A stretch of DNA of 61,038 nt from SAR116 cluster bacterium AG-355-O21 (GTDB taxonomy: Bacteria; Pseudomonadota; Alphaproteobacteria; Thalassobaculales; Thalassobaculaceae), in assembly GCA_003280605.1 (NCBI GenBank), contig QCEM01000012.1:1-61038 (forward strand). Direction: 5' to 3'. The position numbers and the translations under genes are program-made. The first letter of the stretch is position 1, and each line of letters opens with the position of its first letter. A model generated the notes under the pieces. The model did not search any database. It saw nothing but the letters and a program-made list of their open reading frames with translations, and had not been told where the DNA came from. Shown here in pieces: positions 18,422 to 26,887 of this stretch.

Positions 18422-18431
18422 GCTGAAAAGA

Positions 18432-18458
18432 CTGCGGCAGCGCTAGGCGCTGCCGCAG
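18432..18458. terminator. Strong hairpin between convergent genes
   Basis: CTGCGGCAGCG-CTAGG-CGCTGCCGCAG forms an 11-base stem just after the CoA-transferase stop and before the end of the aldehyde dehydrogenase gene on the other strand. It lacks a clean T-run but is well placed as a shared terminator. Confidence 0.6.
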
Positions 18459-18491
18459 AAGAATGTTTGGATGTTCTCGAAAGATCGCTGC

Positions 18492-19937
18492 TTAGCTGGT
18501 GGTGGTCCAACCCGAGACAGCCTTCACTTCGAGGAATTCCATGAACCCATGGACGCCGCCCTCACGGCCGTTCCCGGACTGTTTATAGCCGCCAAAGGGG
18601 CTGCCCGGTGCCCGGCCTGCGCCATTCACTTGTACCATGCCGGCACGCAGTTGCCGCGCCACCCGTTGAGTCCGTTCATTATCACCACTTTGAACGTAAT
18701 CCGTTAGGCCATAACTGGTATCGTTGGAAATGGCGACAGCATCATCCTCATTATCAAACGGGATAATCGATAACACCGGGCCAAAGATTTCTTCACGGGC
18801 AATTTGCATATCGTTGTTGACGTCGGCAAATACCGTTGGCCGCACAAAATATCCACGATTGAAACCTTCCGGACGACCGGTCCCACCGGCGACTAAGCGG
18901 GCACCCTCATCAATCCCGGCTTGGATCAATGCTTGTACCTTGTCGAATTGGACCTCGGAAACCAGCGGGCCAATATGGTTGCCGTCGTCACTTGGCTGGC
19001 CGACCTCGGTTGCTTCGGCTGTTTGGCGCGCAACTTCGACGGCATCATCATAGACCGAGCGTTCAACCAACATCCGGGTCGGCGCATTACATGACTGCCC
19101 GGTGTTATTGAAGCAATGCAGTGCCCCGCGCTTCACGGCCCGGGCAACATCACAATCCGCAAAAACGATATTGGCACCCTTGCCGCCCAGTTCCAGGGAA
19201 ACCCGCTTAACTGTTTCAGCGGCAGCTTTGGTCACGGCAACACCGGCCCGGGTGGAGCCTGTGAAGCTCATCATATCAATATCGGGATGGTGGCTCATCG
19301 CCTCACCGACGGTTGGTCCGTCACCATTAACCAGGTTGAAAACCCCTTTTGGAAAGCCTGCTTCATGGACCATTTCAGCAAACAAAAGTGAGGACATGGG
19401 TGCGATTTCAGAAGGCTTTAAAACCACTGTGCAGCCGACACCAATGGCGGGAACCACTTTCAGCGTGACTTGGTTCATCGGCCAGTTCCAAGGTGTGATC
19501 AGGCCACAGACGCCAATGGCTTCATGGATGATATATTCATCCGGCGTATCTTCCCGAAGCTGCCCTTCGTAGGTGAATTCTTTGAGGGCGCGGATGAAGG
19601 CTTTGATGTGACCAAGACCTGCCGCCGCCTGTGCATTGGTCGCCAATTTCATCGGCGCACCCATTTCAGCCGAAATAGCTTCCGCCATCTCAGGCATGCG
19701 GTTTTTATAAATGTCGGCAAGTTTTTCAAGCAAAGCGAGCCGCTCTTCAGCAGCTGTTTGGCTCCAACCGGCGAAAGCTGCACGGGCAGCAGCGACCGCC
19801 GCATCAACATCGGCCTGACCGCCTAAAGAAATAACCGCATACGGGCTTTCATCGGCAGGATTAATAACCTCAAAATTATGTGCTTTGGCTGGCGCAACCC
19901 AGGCGCCATCAATATAAAACTCCGTTTTCTGCAGCAT
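18492..19937 (-). CDS. Aldehyde dehydrogenase family protein
   Basis: A 481-residue NAD(P)-dependent aldehyde dehydrogenase. The catalytic Cys283 (GQSCNAPTRM), general base Glu249 (VSLELGGKG), Asn151 (TPWNWPMNQ) and coenzyme loop SFTGSTRAG are all in place. The ATG at 19937 has GGAAGGGGAA upstream and is preferred to an in-frame TTG two codons earlier. This subgroup oxidises varied aliphatic or aromatic aldehydes to acids and the substrate is not readable. It stands alone between the convergent CoA-transferase gene and the ccm operon. Confidence 0.94.
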   Translation of the reverse strand: MLQKTEFYIDGAWVAPAKAHNFEVINPADESPYAVISLGGQADVDAAVAAARAAFAGWSQTAAEERLALLEKLADIYKNRMPEMAEAISAEMGAPMKLATNAQAAAGLGHIKAFIRALKEFTYEGQLREDTPDEYIIHEAIGVCGLITPWNWPMNQVTLKVVPAIGVGCTVVLKPSEIAPMSSLLFAEMVHEAGFPKGVFNLVNGDGPTVGEAMSHHPDIDMMSFTGSTRAGVAVTKAAAETVKRVSLELGGKGANIVFADCDVARAVKRGALHCFNNTGQSCNAPTRMLVERSVYDDAVEVARQTAEATEVGQPSDDGNHIGPLVSEVQFDKVQALIQAGIDEGARLVAGGTGRPEGFNRGYFVRPTVFADVNNDMQIAREEIFGPVLSIIPFDNEDDAVAISNDTSYGLTDYVQSGDNERTQRVARQLRAGMVQVNGAGRAPGSPFGGYKQSGNGREGGVHGFMEFLEVKAVSGWTTTS

Positions 19938-20088
19938 CTTCAATTCCCCTTCCTGTCCTCATCGTGCGGGCCGGCCGACGCCATGCCCTAAATGTGCCGA
20001 ATAGCTTGTTGTATAGATGAGTTATCACGATCATAAATGCAATGGCCGGGCGCACAGGTCGCACCAAGCGACGATCATAGAGGCTCAC

Positions 20089-20988
20089 TTACTTGTTTGC
20101 CAATGCCTCAATACGTGCCGCCAGGGGCGCTCCCAAAGGCGAGTCTTTTGGCAGTTTGGCGAGCAAACGCTGCCAATACTCGCGCGCCGCCGTGCCGCGA
20201 CCTGCGCGGGCCGCAATTTCGCCAAGGAAAAACAACGCCCGAGGATGGTCTGCATCAAGCGCTTCAATACGGCCAATCAAATCGGCAAAGCCCGCCGGAA
20301 AACCCGCTTCTAACGGCGTTGTCGCCAATAAGGCTTCTGACCAAGCAACCAAAATATCGGTCCGTTCAGGGGCCAGTCGCGCCGCCTGCTGAAACGCTTT
20401 TACCGCAGCCGGAAAGCGTTCCATCACCATGTAGGAGCGGGCCAATCTTAGCCAGCCTTGAAGATCATCAGGTGCCGCTTTTAGCCGTGCGGCCAATCCG
20501 GCCACCATATTTTCAATCTGCTGTTGTTGCGCCAAGGCTTCGGCCGCCTGTGCACGCTCGGCCGCGCGGCCGCTATACGGCTGGTCAGCCTGCCCAGGGC
20601 GTCCCAATTGCCAATAACTGAGCGGCGCGCCAAGCAGCAAAATTACCGTCAACAGCGCGATGAGCATCAGGCGCTGGCGATAACTTGCCGTCACAGCTGC
20701 CGGATCAGCTGCCCGGTTAGCTGCCTGGTTAGCTGGCGGATTAGCTGTCGTGGCGGCGGTATCAGCGCTCAGCATGCGGCGCTCGACCTCCAGCTTAGCG
20801 GCAAGATAGGTGTCCTCCTGTAACCGTCCGGCGCTGCGCTCACGGGCTAATTCGGCAAGTTGATCCTTATAAATCAACAACGCCGCAGCCGCCGCCGACG
20901 CCGGCGCCGAAGACTGCCGAAAAACGCCTAATGCCAGCATCACCAAAACCAGCGCCAACAAGACAACGGCCAGGATCCAAAAAAGCAT
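20089..20988 (-). CDS. ccmI: Cytochrome c maturation protein CcmI
   Basis: A 299-residue membrane protein. It has an N-terminal membrane helix, a cytoplasmic stretch (ALLIYKDQLAELARE), a second membrane helix near residue 110, and a periplasmic domain with TPR-type helices (GWLRLARSYMVMERFPAAVKAF). CcmI holds apocytochrome c for haem attachment. The cytoplasmic linker carries an AAN-rich stretch encoded by short 12-base repeats (20699-20745). Its ATG overlaps the ccmH stop (TAATG). It is the last gene of the ccm operon. Confidence 0.92.
   Translation of the reverse strand: MLFWILAVVLLALVLVMLALGVFRQSSAPASAAAAALLIYKDQLAELARERSAGRLQEDTYLAAKLEVERRMLSADTAATTANPPANQAANRAADPAAVTASYRQRLMLIALLTVILLLGAPLSYWQLGRPGQADQPYSGRAAERAQAAEALAQQQQIENMVAGLAARLKAAPDDLQGWLRLARSYMVMERFPAAVKAFQQAARLAPERTDILVAWSEALLATTPLEAGFPAGFADLIGRIEALDADHPRALFFLGEIAARAGRGTAAREYWQRLLAKLPKDSPLGAPLAARIEALANK
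20699..20745. repeat. Short imperfect tandem repeat inside ccmI
   Basis: Four imperfect units of about 12 bases built on GTTAGCTGCCTG encode the PPANQAANRAADPAA linker of CcmI. Such repeats vary in number by slippage, and the linker lies between the two membrane helices, where length change should be tolerated. Confidence 0.55.
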
Positions 20989-21482
20989 TATTGCGGCCCC
21001 TGGTCAGCCGCTGTCAGGCTTTTAATCCGCGCCTGCTCAGCAGCGCTTAACGGCGGCAATGCGGTCACCGGGCGACGCCGACGGACCCAAATAATACCAC
21101 CAAAGCCAAGCAACAAAATCACCCCCGGGCCGGTCCAAAGAATCAGCGTCGAGGCTTTGATCGGTGGTGACAGCAGCACATAATCGCCATAACGCGCAGC
21201 GATATAGGCAAGCGCCGCACGATCATCATCACCGGCCTGCAAGCGTTCCCGTAACACCAGGCGTAAGTCCCGTGCCAAATCGGCATCGCTGTCGTCAATT
21301 GATTGGTTTTGGCACACCAAACAGCGCAGCTCCTGGCTGAGGTTTCGAGCCCGCGCCTCCAGGGCCGGGTCGCTCAACCTTTCATCAGGGCGCACCGCCA
21401 ACGCCGGTGAGCCGCCGCTGACGCCGATCACAAAAATCAGCACCACGACAGCCAATTTAGCGTGAAGCTTTGCCGCCGGCAT
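20988..21482 (-). CDS. ccmH: Cytochrome c maturation protein CcmH (thiol reductase)
   Basis: A 164-residue protein with a signal/anchor (LAVVVLIFVIGVSGG), the redox motif Cys54-x-x-Cys57 in LRCLVCQNQS, the conserved ARYGDYVLLSPP segment and a C-terminal membrane helix. CcmH keeps the CXXCH cysteines of apocytochrome c reduced for haem ligation. The ATG at 21482 overlaps the ccmG stop (ATGA), which decides the start over the longer open frame. This is the single-domain form, with CcmI encoded separately, as is usual in Alphaproteobacteria. Confidence 0.95.
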   Translation of the reverse strand: MPAAKLHAKLAVVVLIFVIGVSGGSPALAVRPDERLSDPALEARARNLSQELRCLVCQNQSIDDSDADLARDLRLVLRERLQAGDDDRAALAYIAARYGDYVLLSPPIKASTLILWTGPGVILLLGFGGIIWVRRRRPVTALPPLSAAEQARIKSLTAADQGPQ

Positions 21483-22021
21483 CACTGGTTTGCCTGCTGC
21501 AATGCCTGCCATCTCGGTAAAATTTCTTCGGCAACGACAGCCGCCGTCAGGGGACCGACATGGCGATAGCGGATGCGTCCGCCGGCATCGACCAAATAGG
21601 TTTCCGGCACCCCATAGACACCCCAATCGATGGCTACCCGGCCGTCACGATCAACCCCAATCTGGCGATACGGGTCGCCTAATTCAGCAAGCCAAGCACG
21701 GCTTGCTTGTGGATCGTCTTTATAACTCAGGGCCAGCACCTCAACATCGGCGCGGGCCGCTAACCGCATGATGATTGGATGCTCTACCCGGCACGGACCG
21801 CACCACGAGGCAAACACGTTCAGCATCTTTGGCTGACCGCCGAAGTCAGCGGTGCTGAGTCCCTTTTTGCCAGGGTGAAGGGCGGGCAGGGCAAAATCCG
21901 GGACGGGTCGATCAATCATCGCCGACGGTACGGCGCTGGGATCAAGATCAAGACCACGATAGAAAAAGCCGCCAATAATCAACAGCACCAAAACAGGCAG
22001 CGCGAACAACAGCCGGTTCAT
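21482..22021 (-). CDS. ccmG: Thiol:disulfide interchange protein CcmG (DsbE)
   Basis: A 179-residue periplasmic thioredoxin-like protein anchored by an N-terminal helix (LLFALPVLVLLIIGGFFY). Redox centre Cys74-Gly-Pro-Cys77 lies in FASWCGPCRVEHP. The GVYGVPETYLVD cis-Pro loop is typical. It passes reducing equivalents to CcmH and the apocytochrome. The start overlaps the ccmF stop and its stop overlaps the ccmH start. Confidence 0.96.
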   Translation of the reverse strand: MNRLLFALPVLVLLIIGGFFYRGLDLDPSAVPSAMIDRPVPDFALPALHPGKKGLSTADFGGQPKMLNVFASWCGPCRVEHPIIMRLAARADVEVLALSYKDDPQASRAWLAELGDPYRQIGVDRDGRVAIDWGVYGVPETYLVDAGGRIRYRHVGPLTAAVVAEEILPRWQALQQANQ

Positions 22022-24069
22022 GATCCGGCCTCCGTGCGCAGTTCTGCCACCTGCTTGCGGCGGGCCGGTGCGCCCACCCGCAAGCGCCGATCGCTAAGCG
22101 ATATCGCACCCCCTCCGGCCATCATCAAGATACCTGCCCACAGCCACGGCACCAGGGGATTAAAATACAATCGCACCACCCAGGCTTGAGCGGGTTTCGA
22201 TGCAGCAGCGGCGGAACCGGCGGTCTGACCACGATTAAGCAGCTCGGCAGGTTCGATCACAGCATATAGATCACCCCAAAAAGTCGACCGGATAGCAGCT
22301 TCGGTGGTGACCATGGATTGCACCGTATAAGTGCGTTTTTCCGGATGGAGAACGGTCACAAATCGGCCATCGGCATCACGTACCGTCAACTGGCCAACCA
22401 AAGCTTGGTAGTTAGGCCCGGCCTTTTGGCCAACCTCATCCAAGGTCACGCTATAGCCGGCCACTTGGAATTGATCGCCTGGATGGGCAGCCTCAATCAC
22501 CTCGGTTTTCCAAAAACTGTCGCCAACCATGCCGCAAATCATCACCGCCAGGCCAAGATGTGCCAAGCTCATCCCATGGGCGGCCCGCGGCAGGCCTGTC
22601 ACGCGGGCCAAGGTCCGCGACCAATCGCCATCCCTGAAAGCTTGCCCAAGGCCGACTCTTTGGCCCCATTCGATCGCCACCCCGGCGGCCAACCACGCTG
22701 CAAAAGCAATCCCAATGACAGCCCCAATCGGACCGCCGTCGCGCCACCACCAAACCAATAAAGCGGCAGCCAGCGCAGTCAGCGCGGCGCCCCATAAGCG
22801 CCCTAAGACACCAGCCAAATCGGCACGTTTCCATGGCAGCAGCGGGCCAATCGCCGCCAGCACCACCAGCGGCATCATCAAAGGCACGAACGTGGCATTA
22901 AAATAGGGGGCGCCGACCGACACTTTGGGACCGTCAAGCGCATCTAAGAACAGCGGATATAAAGTCCCTAAAAGGACTGTTGCGGTTGCTGTTGTCAACA
23001 GCAGATTGTTCAACACCAAGCCACCTTCTCGGCTAATCGGGCGGAACAAGCCACCTGCTTGCAGGGCCGGTGCCCGCCAGGCAAAAAGCCCTAAGGCACC
23101 GCCGGTTGCCAGCACCGTCAAAATCAGAATGAAGACGCCGCGTTCAGGGTCTGTGGCAAAGGCATGGACCGATGTCAGCACCCCCGAGCGAACCAGGAAC
23201 GCGCCCATCAAGCTTAACGAGAAAGCCAGGATCGCCAATAAAATTGTCCACGCCTTCAAAGCATCACGTTTTTCGGCAACGCTGGCCGAATGCAACAGCG
23301 CGGTGGCCGCCAGCCAAGGCATGAAACTGGCATTTTCAACCGGGTCCCAAAACCACCAACCCCCCCAGCCAAGTTCATAATACGCCCACCAACTGCCAAG
23401 GCCGATGCCAAGCGTTAAAAACACCCAGGCGACCAAAGTCCAGGGCCGTACCCAGCGCGCCCAGGCCGGATCGCCCCGGCCATCCAGCAAGGCGGCGACA
23501 GCAAAGGAGAATGCGACCGACAGGCCAACATAGCCGAGATATAGCATCGGCGGATGGAAGGCCAAACCTGGGTCTTGCAATAGCGGGTTTAGATCGCGGC
23601 CATCAAGCGGCGCCGGCAAAAGCCGCTCAAACGGGTTTGAGGTCAAAATGATGAACAGCAAAAAGCCCACACCGACCAGTGCTTGAACGCCCAACACCCG
23701 AGCCTTCAGGCGGTCAGGAAGGTTTTGCCCAAAAACCGCAATCGCCATCCCAAATAATGCCAACACCGTTACCCATAACAGCATTGAGCCTTCGTGATTG
23801 CCCCAAACACCTGTCACTTTATACAGCATCGGCATCAGCGAATTTGAATTGGCGGCAACATTTGCAACCGAGAAATCGGAGACGATATGGGCATGGCTTA
23901 AGGCCACGAAAGCAACCGCCAAGCAGCCCAGATGGGCGATGGCGGCAGGGCCGCTGACGGCCATCAAGAGCGCATTATTTCGACCCCCGCCAAGCAGCCC
24001 CAAACCGGCTTGGACGACGGCGACAAACAGCCCCAGTATCAGCGCGAAATGACCAAGCTCGACGATCAT
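22018..24069 (-). CDS. ccmF: Haem lyase subunit CcmF
   Basis: A 683-residue polytopic protein with about 15 membrane helices. The tryptophan-rich haem-handling WWD domain is present (GWGGWWFWDPVENASFMPW), as are the early GVWGNHEGSMLLW and FLVRSGVLTSVHAF segments with conserved haem-binding His residues. CcmF, with CcmH and CcmI, ligates haem from CcmE to the apocytochrome at the outer face of the inner membrane. The length is close to the usual 650. Start and stop overlap the neighbours by ATGA. Confidence 0.97.
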   Translation of the reverse strand: MIVELGHFALILGLFVAVVQAGLGLLGGGRNNALLMAVSGPAAIAHLGCLAVAFVALSHAHIVSDFSVANVAANSNSLMPMLYKVTGVWGNHEGSMLLWVTVLALFGMAIAVFGQNLPDRLKARVLGVQALVGVGFLLFIILTSNPFERLLPAPLDGRDLNPLLQDPGLAFHPPMLYLGYVGLSVAFSFAVAALLDGRGDPAWARWVRPWTLVAWVFLTLGIGLGSWWAYYELGWGGWWFWDPVENASFMPWLAATALLHSASVAEKRDALKAWTILLAILAFSLSLMGAFLVRSGVLTSVHAFATDPERGVFILILTVLATGGALGLFAWRAPALQAGGLFRPISREGGLVLNNLLLTTATATVLLGTLYPLFLDALDGPKVSVGAPYFNATFVPLMMPLVVLAAIGPLLPWKRADLAGVLGRLWGAALTALAAALLVWWWRDGGPIGAVIGIAFAAWLAAGVAIEWGQRVGLGQAFRDGDWSRTLARVTGLPRAAHGMSLAHLGLAVMICGMVGDSFWKTEVIEAAHPGDQFQVAGYSVTLDEVGQKAGPNYQALVGQLTVRDADGRFVTVLHPEKRTYTVQSMVTTEAAIRSTFWGDLYAVIEPAELLNRGQTAGSAAAASKPAQAWVVRLYFNPLVPWLWAGILMMAGGGAISLSDRRLRVGAPARRKQVAELRTEAGS

Positions 24070-24515
24070 TTCTCAGCTCCTTGGCCGCCCTGCCAGTTAC
24101 CGCTGCGTTTCAGCGCTTCGGCAACTTCCGCCGGCATATAGTTTTCATCATGCTTGGCCAATACTTCGGAGGCGATGAAGACCCCGTTTTCAACCCGGCC
24201 TTCGGCAACCACACCCTGACCTTCACGGAACAGATCCGGCAGGGCGCCGGCGAAACGAACCGCCAGCGAACTGGCACCGTCGGTAACTCGGAACTGCACA
24301 CTTAGCCCCTCGCCGGTCGGCTGCACGCTGCCTTCTTCGACCAACCCGCCAAGACGGATCCGCTGGCTGGCCGGCGGCGCTTTCGCCGCAATTTCCGATG
24401 GGCTGAAGAAAAACACTAAATTTTCCTCGAATGCCGATAGCACCAAAGCGACGGCCAATGACAAAAGGCCGATGCCGCCAAGCGCAAACAGCAACCGTTT
24501 ACGCTTCGCTTTCAT
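24066..24515 (-). CDS. ccmE: Haem chaperone CcmE
   Basis: About 149 residues with an N-terminal membrane anchor (RLLFALGGIGLLSLAVALVL) and an OB-fold periplasmic domain. The haem-binding His122 is in the signature KHDENYMP. AGGAGG gives the best spacing to the ATG at 24515, with 24518 possible. The start lies inside the end of ccmD. It carries haem covalently from CcmC to CcmF. The C-terminal tail ends WQGGQGAEK. Confidence 0.95.
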   Translation of the reverse strand: MKAKRKRLLFALGGIGLLSLAVALVLSAFEENLVFFFSPSEIAAKAPPASQRIRLGGLVEEGSVQPTGEGLSVQFRVTDGASSLAVRFAGALPDLFREGQGVVAEGRVENGVFIASEVLAKHDENYMPAEVAEALKRSGNWQGGQGAEK

Positions 24516-24720
24516 CATGCCCTCCTGAGCCATCTTGGCGGTCAGCTTGGCGGTCACGGCGGCGGCCCAGACCCAGCCTCTCAAGGGCCGTCAGCTCAGC
24601 TTGTTGGCGGCGCAGCTCATGCCAAGCCTGCACCGCAAAGACAAGCAACAACAGCGCCACGACCCCATAGGCCGGCCAGACAAAGTAAGCATATCCACCC
24701 ATGTCCAGAAAATGATCCAT
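24499..24720 (-). CDS. ccmD: Haem exporter accessory protein CcmD
   Basis: A 73-residue protein with one membrane helix (YFVWPAYGVVALLLLVFAV) after the typical FLDMGGYAYFVWPAYG opening. It helps release holo-CcmE from CcmC. It is longer than usual (about 45-60 residues) because of a charged C-terminal tail (RRRDRQADRQDGSGGHDESE) that overlaps the start of ccmE. The start lies one base after the ccmC stop. Confidence 0.9.
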   Translation of the reverse strand: MDHFLDMGGYAYFVWPAYGVVALLLLVFAVQAWHELRRQQAELTALERLGLGRRRDRQADRQDGSGGHDESEA

Positions 24721-24721
24721 C

Positions 24722-25444
24722 CTAGGTTTCCGCCGCCAGCAATTTCAGCACCTGCACTCGGCGGCTTAACAGCCGCGCCCGCATCCGCAAGATCACCACC
24801 ACCAGAAAATAGGCTTTCATCCCTGCCGCCATCAGCAACAGCGGCAATAACATCGACGGGTCAATCGCCGGCCCGGACATTTTAATCACGCTGGCCGGTT
24901 GGTGCAGGGTATTCCACCAGTCGACGGAGAATTTAATGATCGGCACATTAATCATGCCGACCAGTGCCAGAACAGCGGCTGCCCGGGCACCACGTTCCCG
25001 GTTATCAAAGGCTTGCGACAGCGCGATATAGCCAAGGTATAAAAACAACAGGATCAGCATCGAGGTTAAGCGCGCGTCCCAGACCCACCATGTGCCCCAC
25101 ATCGGCTTGCCCCAGAGGGAACCTGTGATCAGCGCAGCGGCGGTGAACGCCGCCCCCAAAGGTGCTGCTGCCTGGGCAAAAATATCTGCAAGTGGATGCC
25201 GCCAAATCAGAAAACTTGCGCTGGCCGCCGCCATCGCCACATAAACAAACAGCGCCATCCAGGCGGCCGGCACGTGGACATACATGATTCGCACCGTCTC
25301 ACCCTGTTGGTAGTCGGCCGGTGAGGCCAGCAACGCAAAATACAACCCAACCAGCAGCAAGCCGGCAGCAAGCGCCGTCATCCACGGCAAAATCATGGCG
25401 GCAACGGCCATGAAACGCGCTGGATTTGCAAAGCGGTGAAACAT
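24722..25444 (-). CDS. ccmC: Haem exporter/attachment protein CcmC
   Basis: A 240-residue protein with six membrane helices and the WWD motif GTWWVWDARLTSMLILLFLY, plus conserved His residues in MYVHVPAAWMA and DWWNTLHQPAS. CcmC presents haem to CcmE and, with CcmA, CcmB and CcmD, releases holo-CcmE. It starts 15 bases after the ccmB stop. Confidence 0.96.
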   Translation of the reverse strand: MFHRFANPARFMAVAAMILPWMTALAAGLLLVGLYFALLASPADYQQGETVRIMYVHVPAAWMALFVYVAMAAASASFLIWRHPLADIFAQAAAPLGAAFTAAALITGSLWGKPMWGTWWVWDARLTSMLILLFLYLGYIALSQAFDNRERGARAAAVLALVGMINVPIIKFSVDWWNTLHQPASVIKMSGPAIDPSMLLPLLLMAAGMKAYFLVVVILRMRARLLSRRVQVLKLLAAET

Positions 25445-25459
25445 CTCGTCTCTCTTGCC

Positions 25460-26125
25460 TCAGGTCATCGCTTGGCGCAGCGCCGCAGCTGTCGCCCAAG
25501 GTGCCAATGCGGCTGCAACCGCTGCTGCCGCACCAAGCAATAATAAGTGTGGTCGGCTGCTGCCCATCGATACCGCAGCATCAATCGCCCCAACCCCGAA
25601 AATAAGAACCGGCACTGCCAACGGCAAGACCAGGAGTGCAACTAAAATGCCGCCACGACGGGCACCAATTGTCAGGGCGGCGGCAATCGCACCAAGTAAA
25701 CTTAACGTCACAGTCGTTAACCCTAAGGCCAGCAACATGACCCCGAGGGCAACCGCCGGTAAATTCAACAGCAACCCTAAAATAGGTGCCAGTATGATCA
25801 TCGGCAAGCCAGTGGTCAGCCAATGGCCAAGGCATTTAGCAAGCACCAAAAACTCCACCGGCAGCGGCGACAGGAGCAGCTGCTCTAAGGTGCCGTCGTC
25901 GAAGTCCTGCTGAAACAAACGGTCAAATGACAACGTTGCCGCCAACAACGCCGTAACCATCAAAACGCCGCCTGAAATGGGGCCAAGAATTGCCGGATCA
26001 GGGCCAATGGCAAGCGGGAAAAGCGCCACAACGACGATAAAAAACATCAATCCCGTGGCCGCGTCGGCGCCTTGCCGGACACTCAGCCGCAAGTCGCGCT
26101 TCATAACTGCGACAAAGGCGCGCAT
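25460..26125 (-). CDS. ccmB: Haem exporter permease CcmB
   Basis: A 221-residue integral membrane protein with six helices, opening MRAFVAVMKRDLRLSVRQG and carrying FQQDFDDGTLEQLLLSPLP, the conserved CcmB segment. It forms the ABC transporter membrane part with CcmA. Its ATG shares a base with the ccmA stop (TAATG). Confidence 0.96.
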   Translation of the reverse strand: MRAFVAVMKRDLRLSVRQGADAATGLMFFIVVVALFPLAIGPDPAILGPISGGVLMVTALLAATLSFDRLFQQDFDDGTLEQLLLSPLPVEFLVLAKCLGHWLTTGLPMIILAPILGLLLNLPAVALGVMLLALGLTTVTLSLLGAIAAALTIGARRGGILVALLVLPLAVPVLIFGVGAIDAAVSMGSSRPHLLLLGAAAAVAAALAPWATAAALRQAMT

Positions 26126-26796
26126 TACCAGCCCTCACCACCGCCGGCAACAAGCAGATCATTGCCCGCCGGTTGAAAATCATCTAGCCGCACCCTGCGA
26201 CACTTGGCGCTTAAGCTCAATTCCACATGGGTTGCCAAGACGACCCCGCCGCCGCGCCGGCAATGATCGTCAATCGCCGCCGTGATTGCCGTTTGACCAA
26301 AGCGATCAAGGCCAACTGTTGGTTCATCCAATAACCACAGCGGTGCCGGCGCCACCAGCAGCCGTACCAGAGCTAGCCGCCGCCGCTGCCCGGATGATAA
26401 GAACCGTGCCGGTAGGTCGGCGACCGCCGTCAGACCCAAGGCGTCCAGCGCGTCGCTGATCGCCGCCGGTGCCGCCCCCCAAACATCCCCCCAAAAGGTT
26501 AGGTTCTCGCGGCAGCTGAGCGCTGGGTTAATCGCTTCTGCGTGGCCAACATAACGCACATGATCTATGCGCTCGCCAGGGCCCTGCCATGTAAGCGCCC
26601 CGGATAGCGGAGCCAACAGCCCCGCAAGCAAGCGTAAAAGGCTTGATTTTCCGCTGCCGTTTTGGCCCTCCAGAAAGACCACGTCGCCACTTGCCACCGC
26701 CACATCTAAGCTGGCGAAAACCAACCGCTCTGCGCGCAAGCAACTGAGGGCGTGACCGCTCAAGCGGAACTCTGGATAGTGAAACATGGGCTTCAT
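26125..26796 (-). CDS. ccmA: Haem exporter ATP-binding protein CcmA
   Basis: A 223-residue ABC ATPase. Walker A is GQNGSGKSS, the signature is LSSGQRRRLAL, Walker B is WLLDEP, and the switch His lies in LATHVELS. It hydrolyses ATP to release holo-CcmE. The ATG at 26796 has AGGTGG upstream, with 26787 possible. It is the first gene of the ccmABCDEFGHI operon; the promoter must lie in the 91 bases shared with the divergent CaiB gene. Confidence 0.95.
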   Translation of the reverse strand: MKPMFHYPEFRLSGHALSCLRAERLVFASLDVAVASGDVVFLEGQNGSGKSSLLRLLAGLLAPLSGALTWQGPGERIDHVRYVGHAEAINPALSCRENLTFWGDVWGAAPAAISDALDALGLTAVADLPARFLSSGQRRRLALVRLLVAPAPLWLLDEPTVGLDRFGQTAITAAIDDHCRRGGGVVLATHVELSLSAKCRRVRLDDFQPAGNDLLVAGGGEGW

Positions 26797-26887
26797 ATAC
26801 GCGCCACCTTTGCCGTCGTCCAGCGTCGCACTAGACAGCGGCGTTACGTGCGCTAAAGTGCCGCTCCCACCGATGGAGTATGACACT

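Noticed and set aside
20037-20621. A 194-codon plus-strand frame
   Set aside because: It is antisense to ccmI, Pro/Arg-rich without any domain, and ccmI fits the operon.
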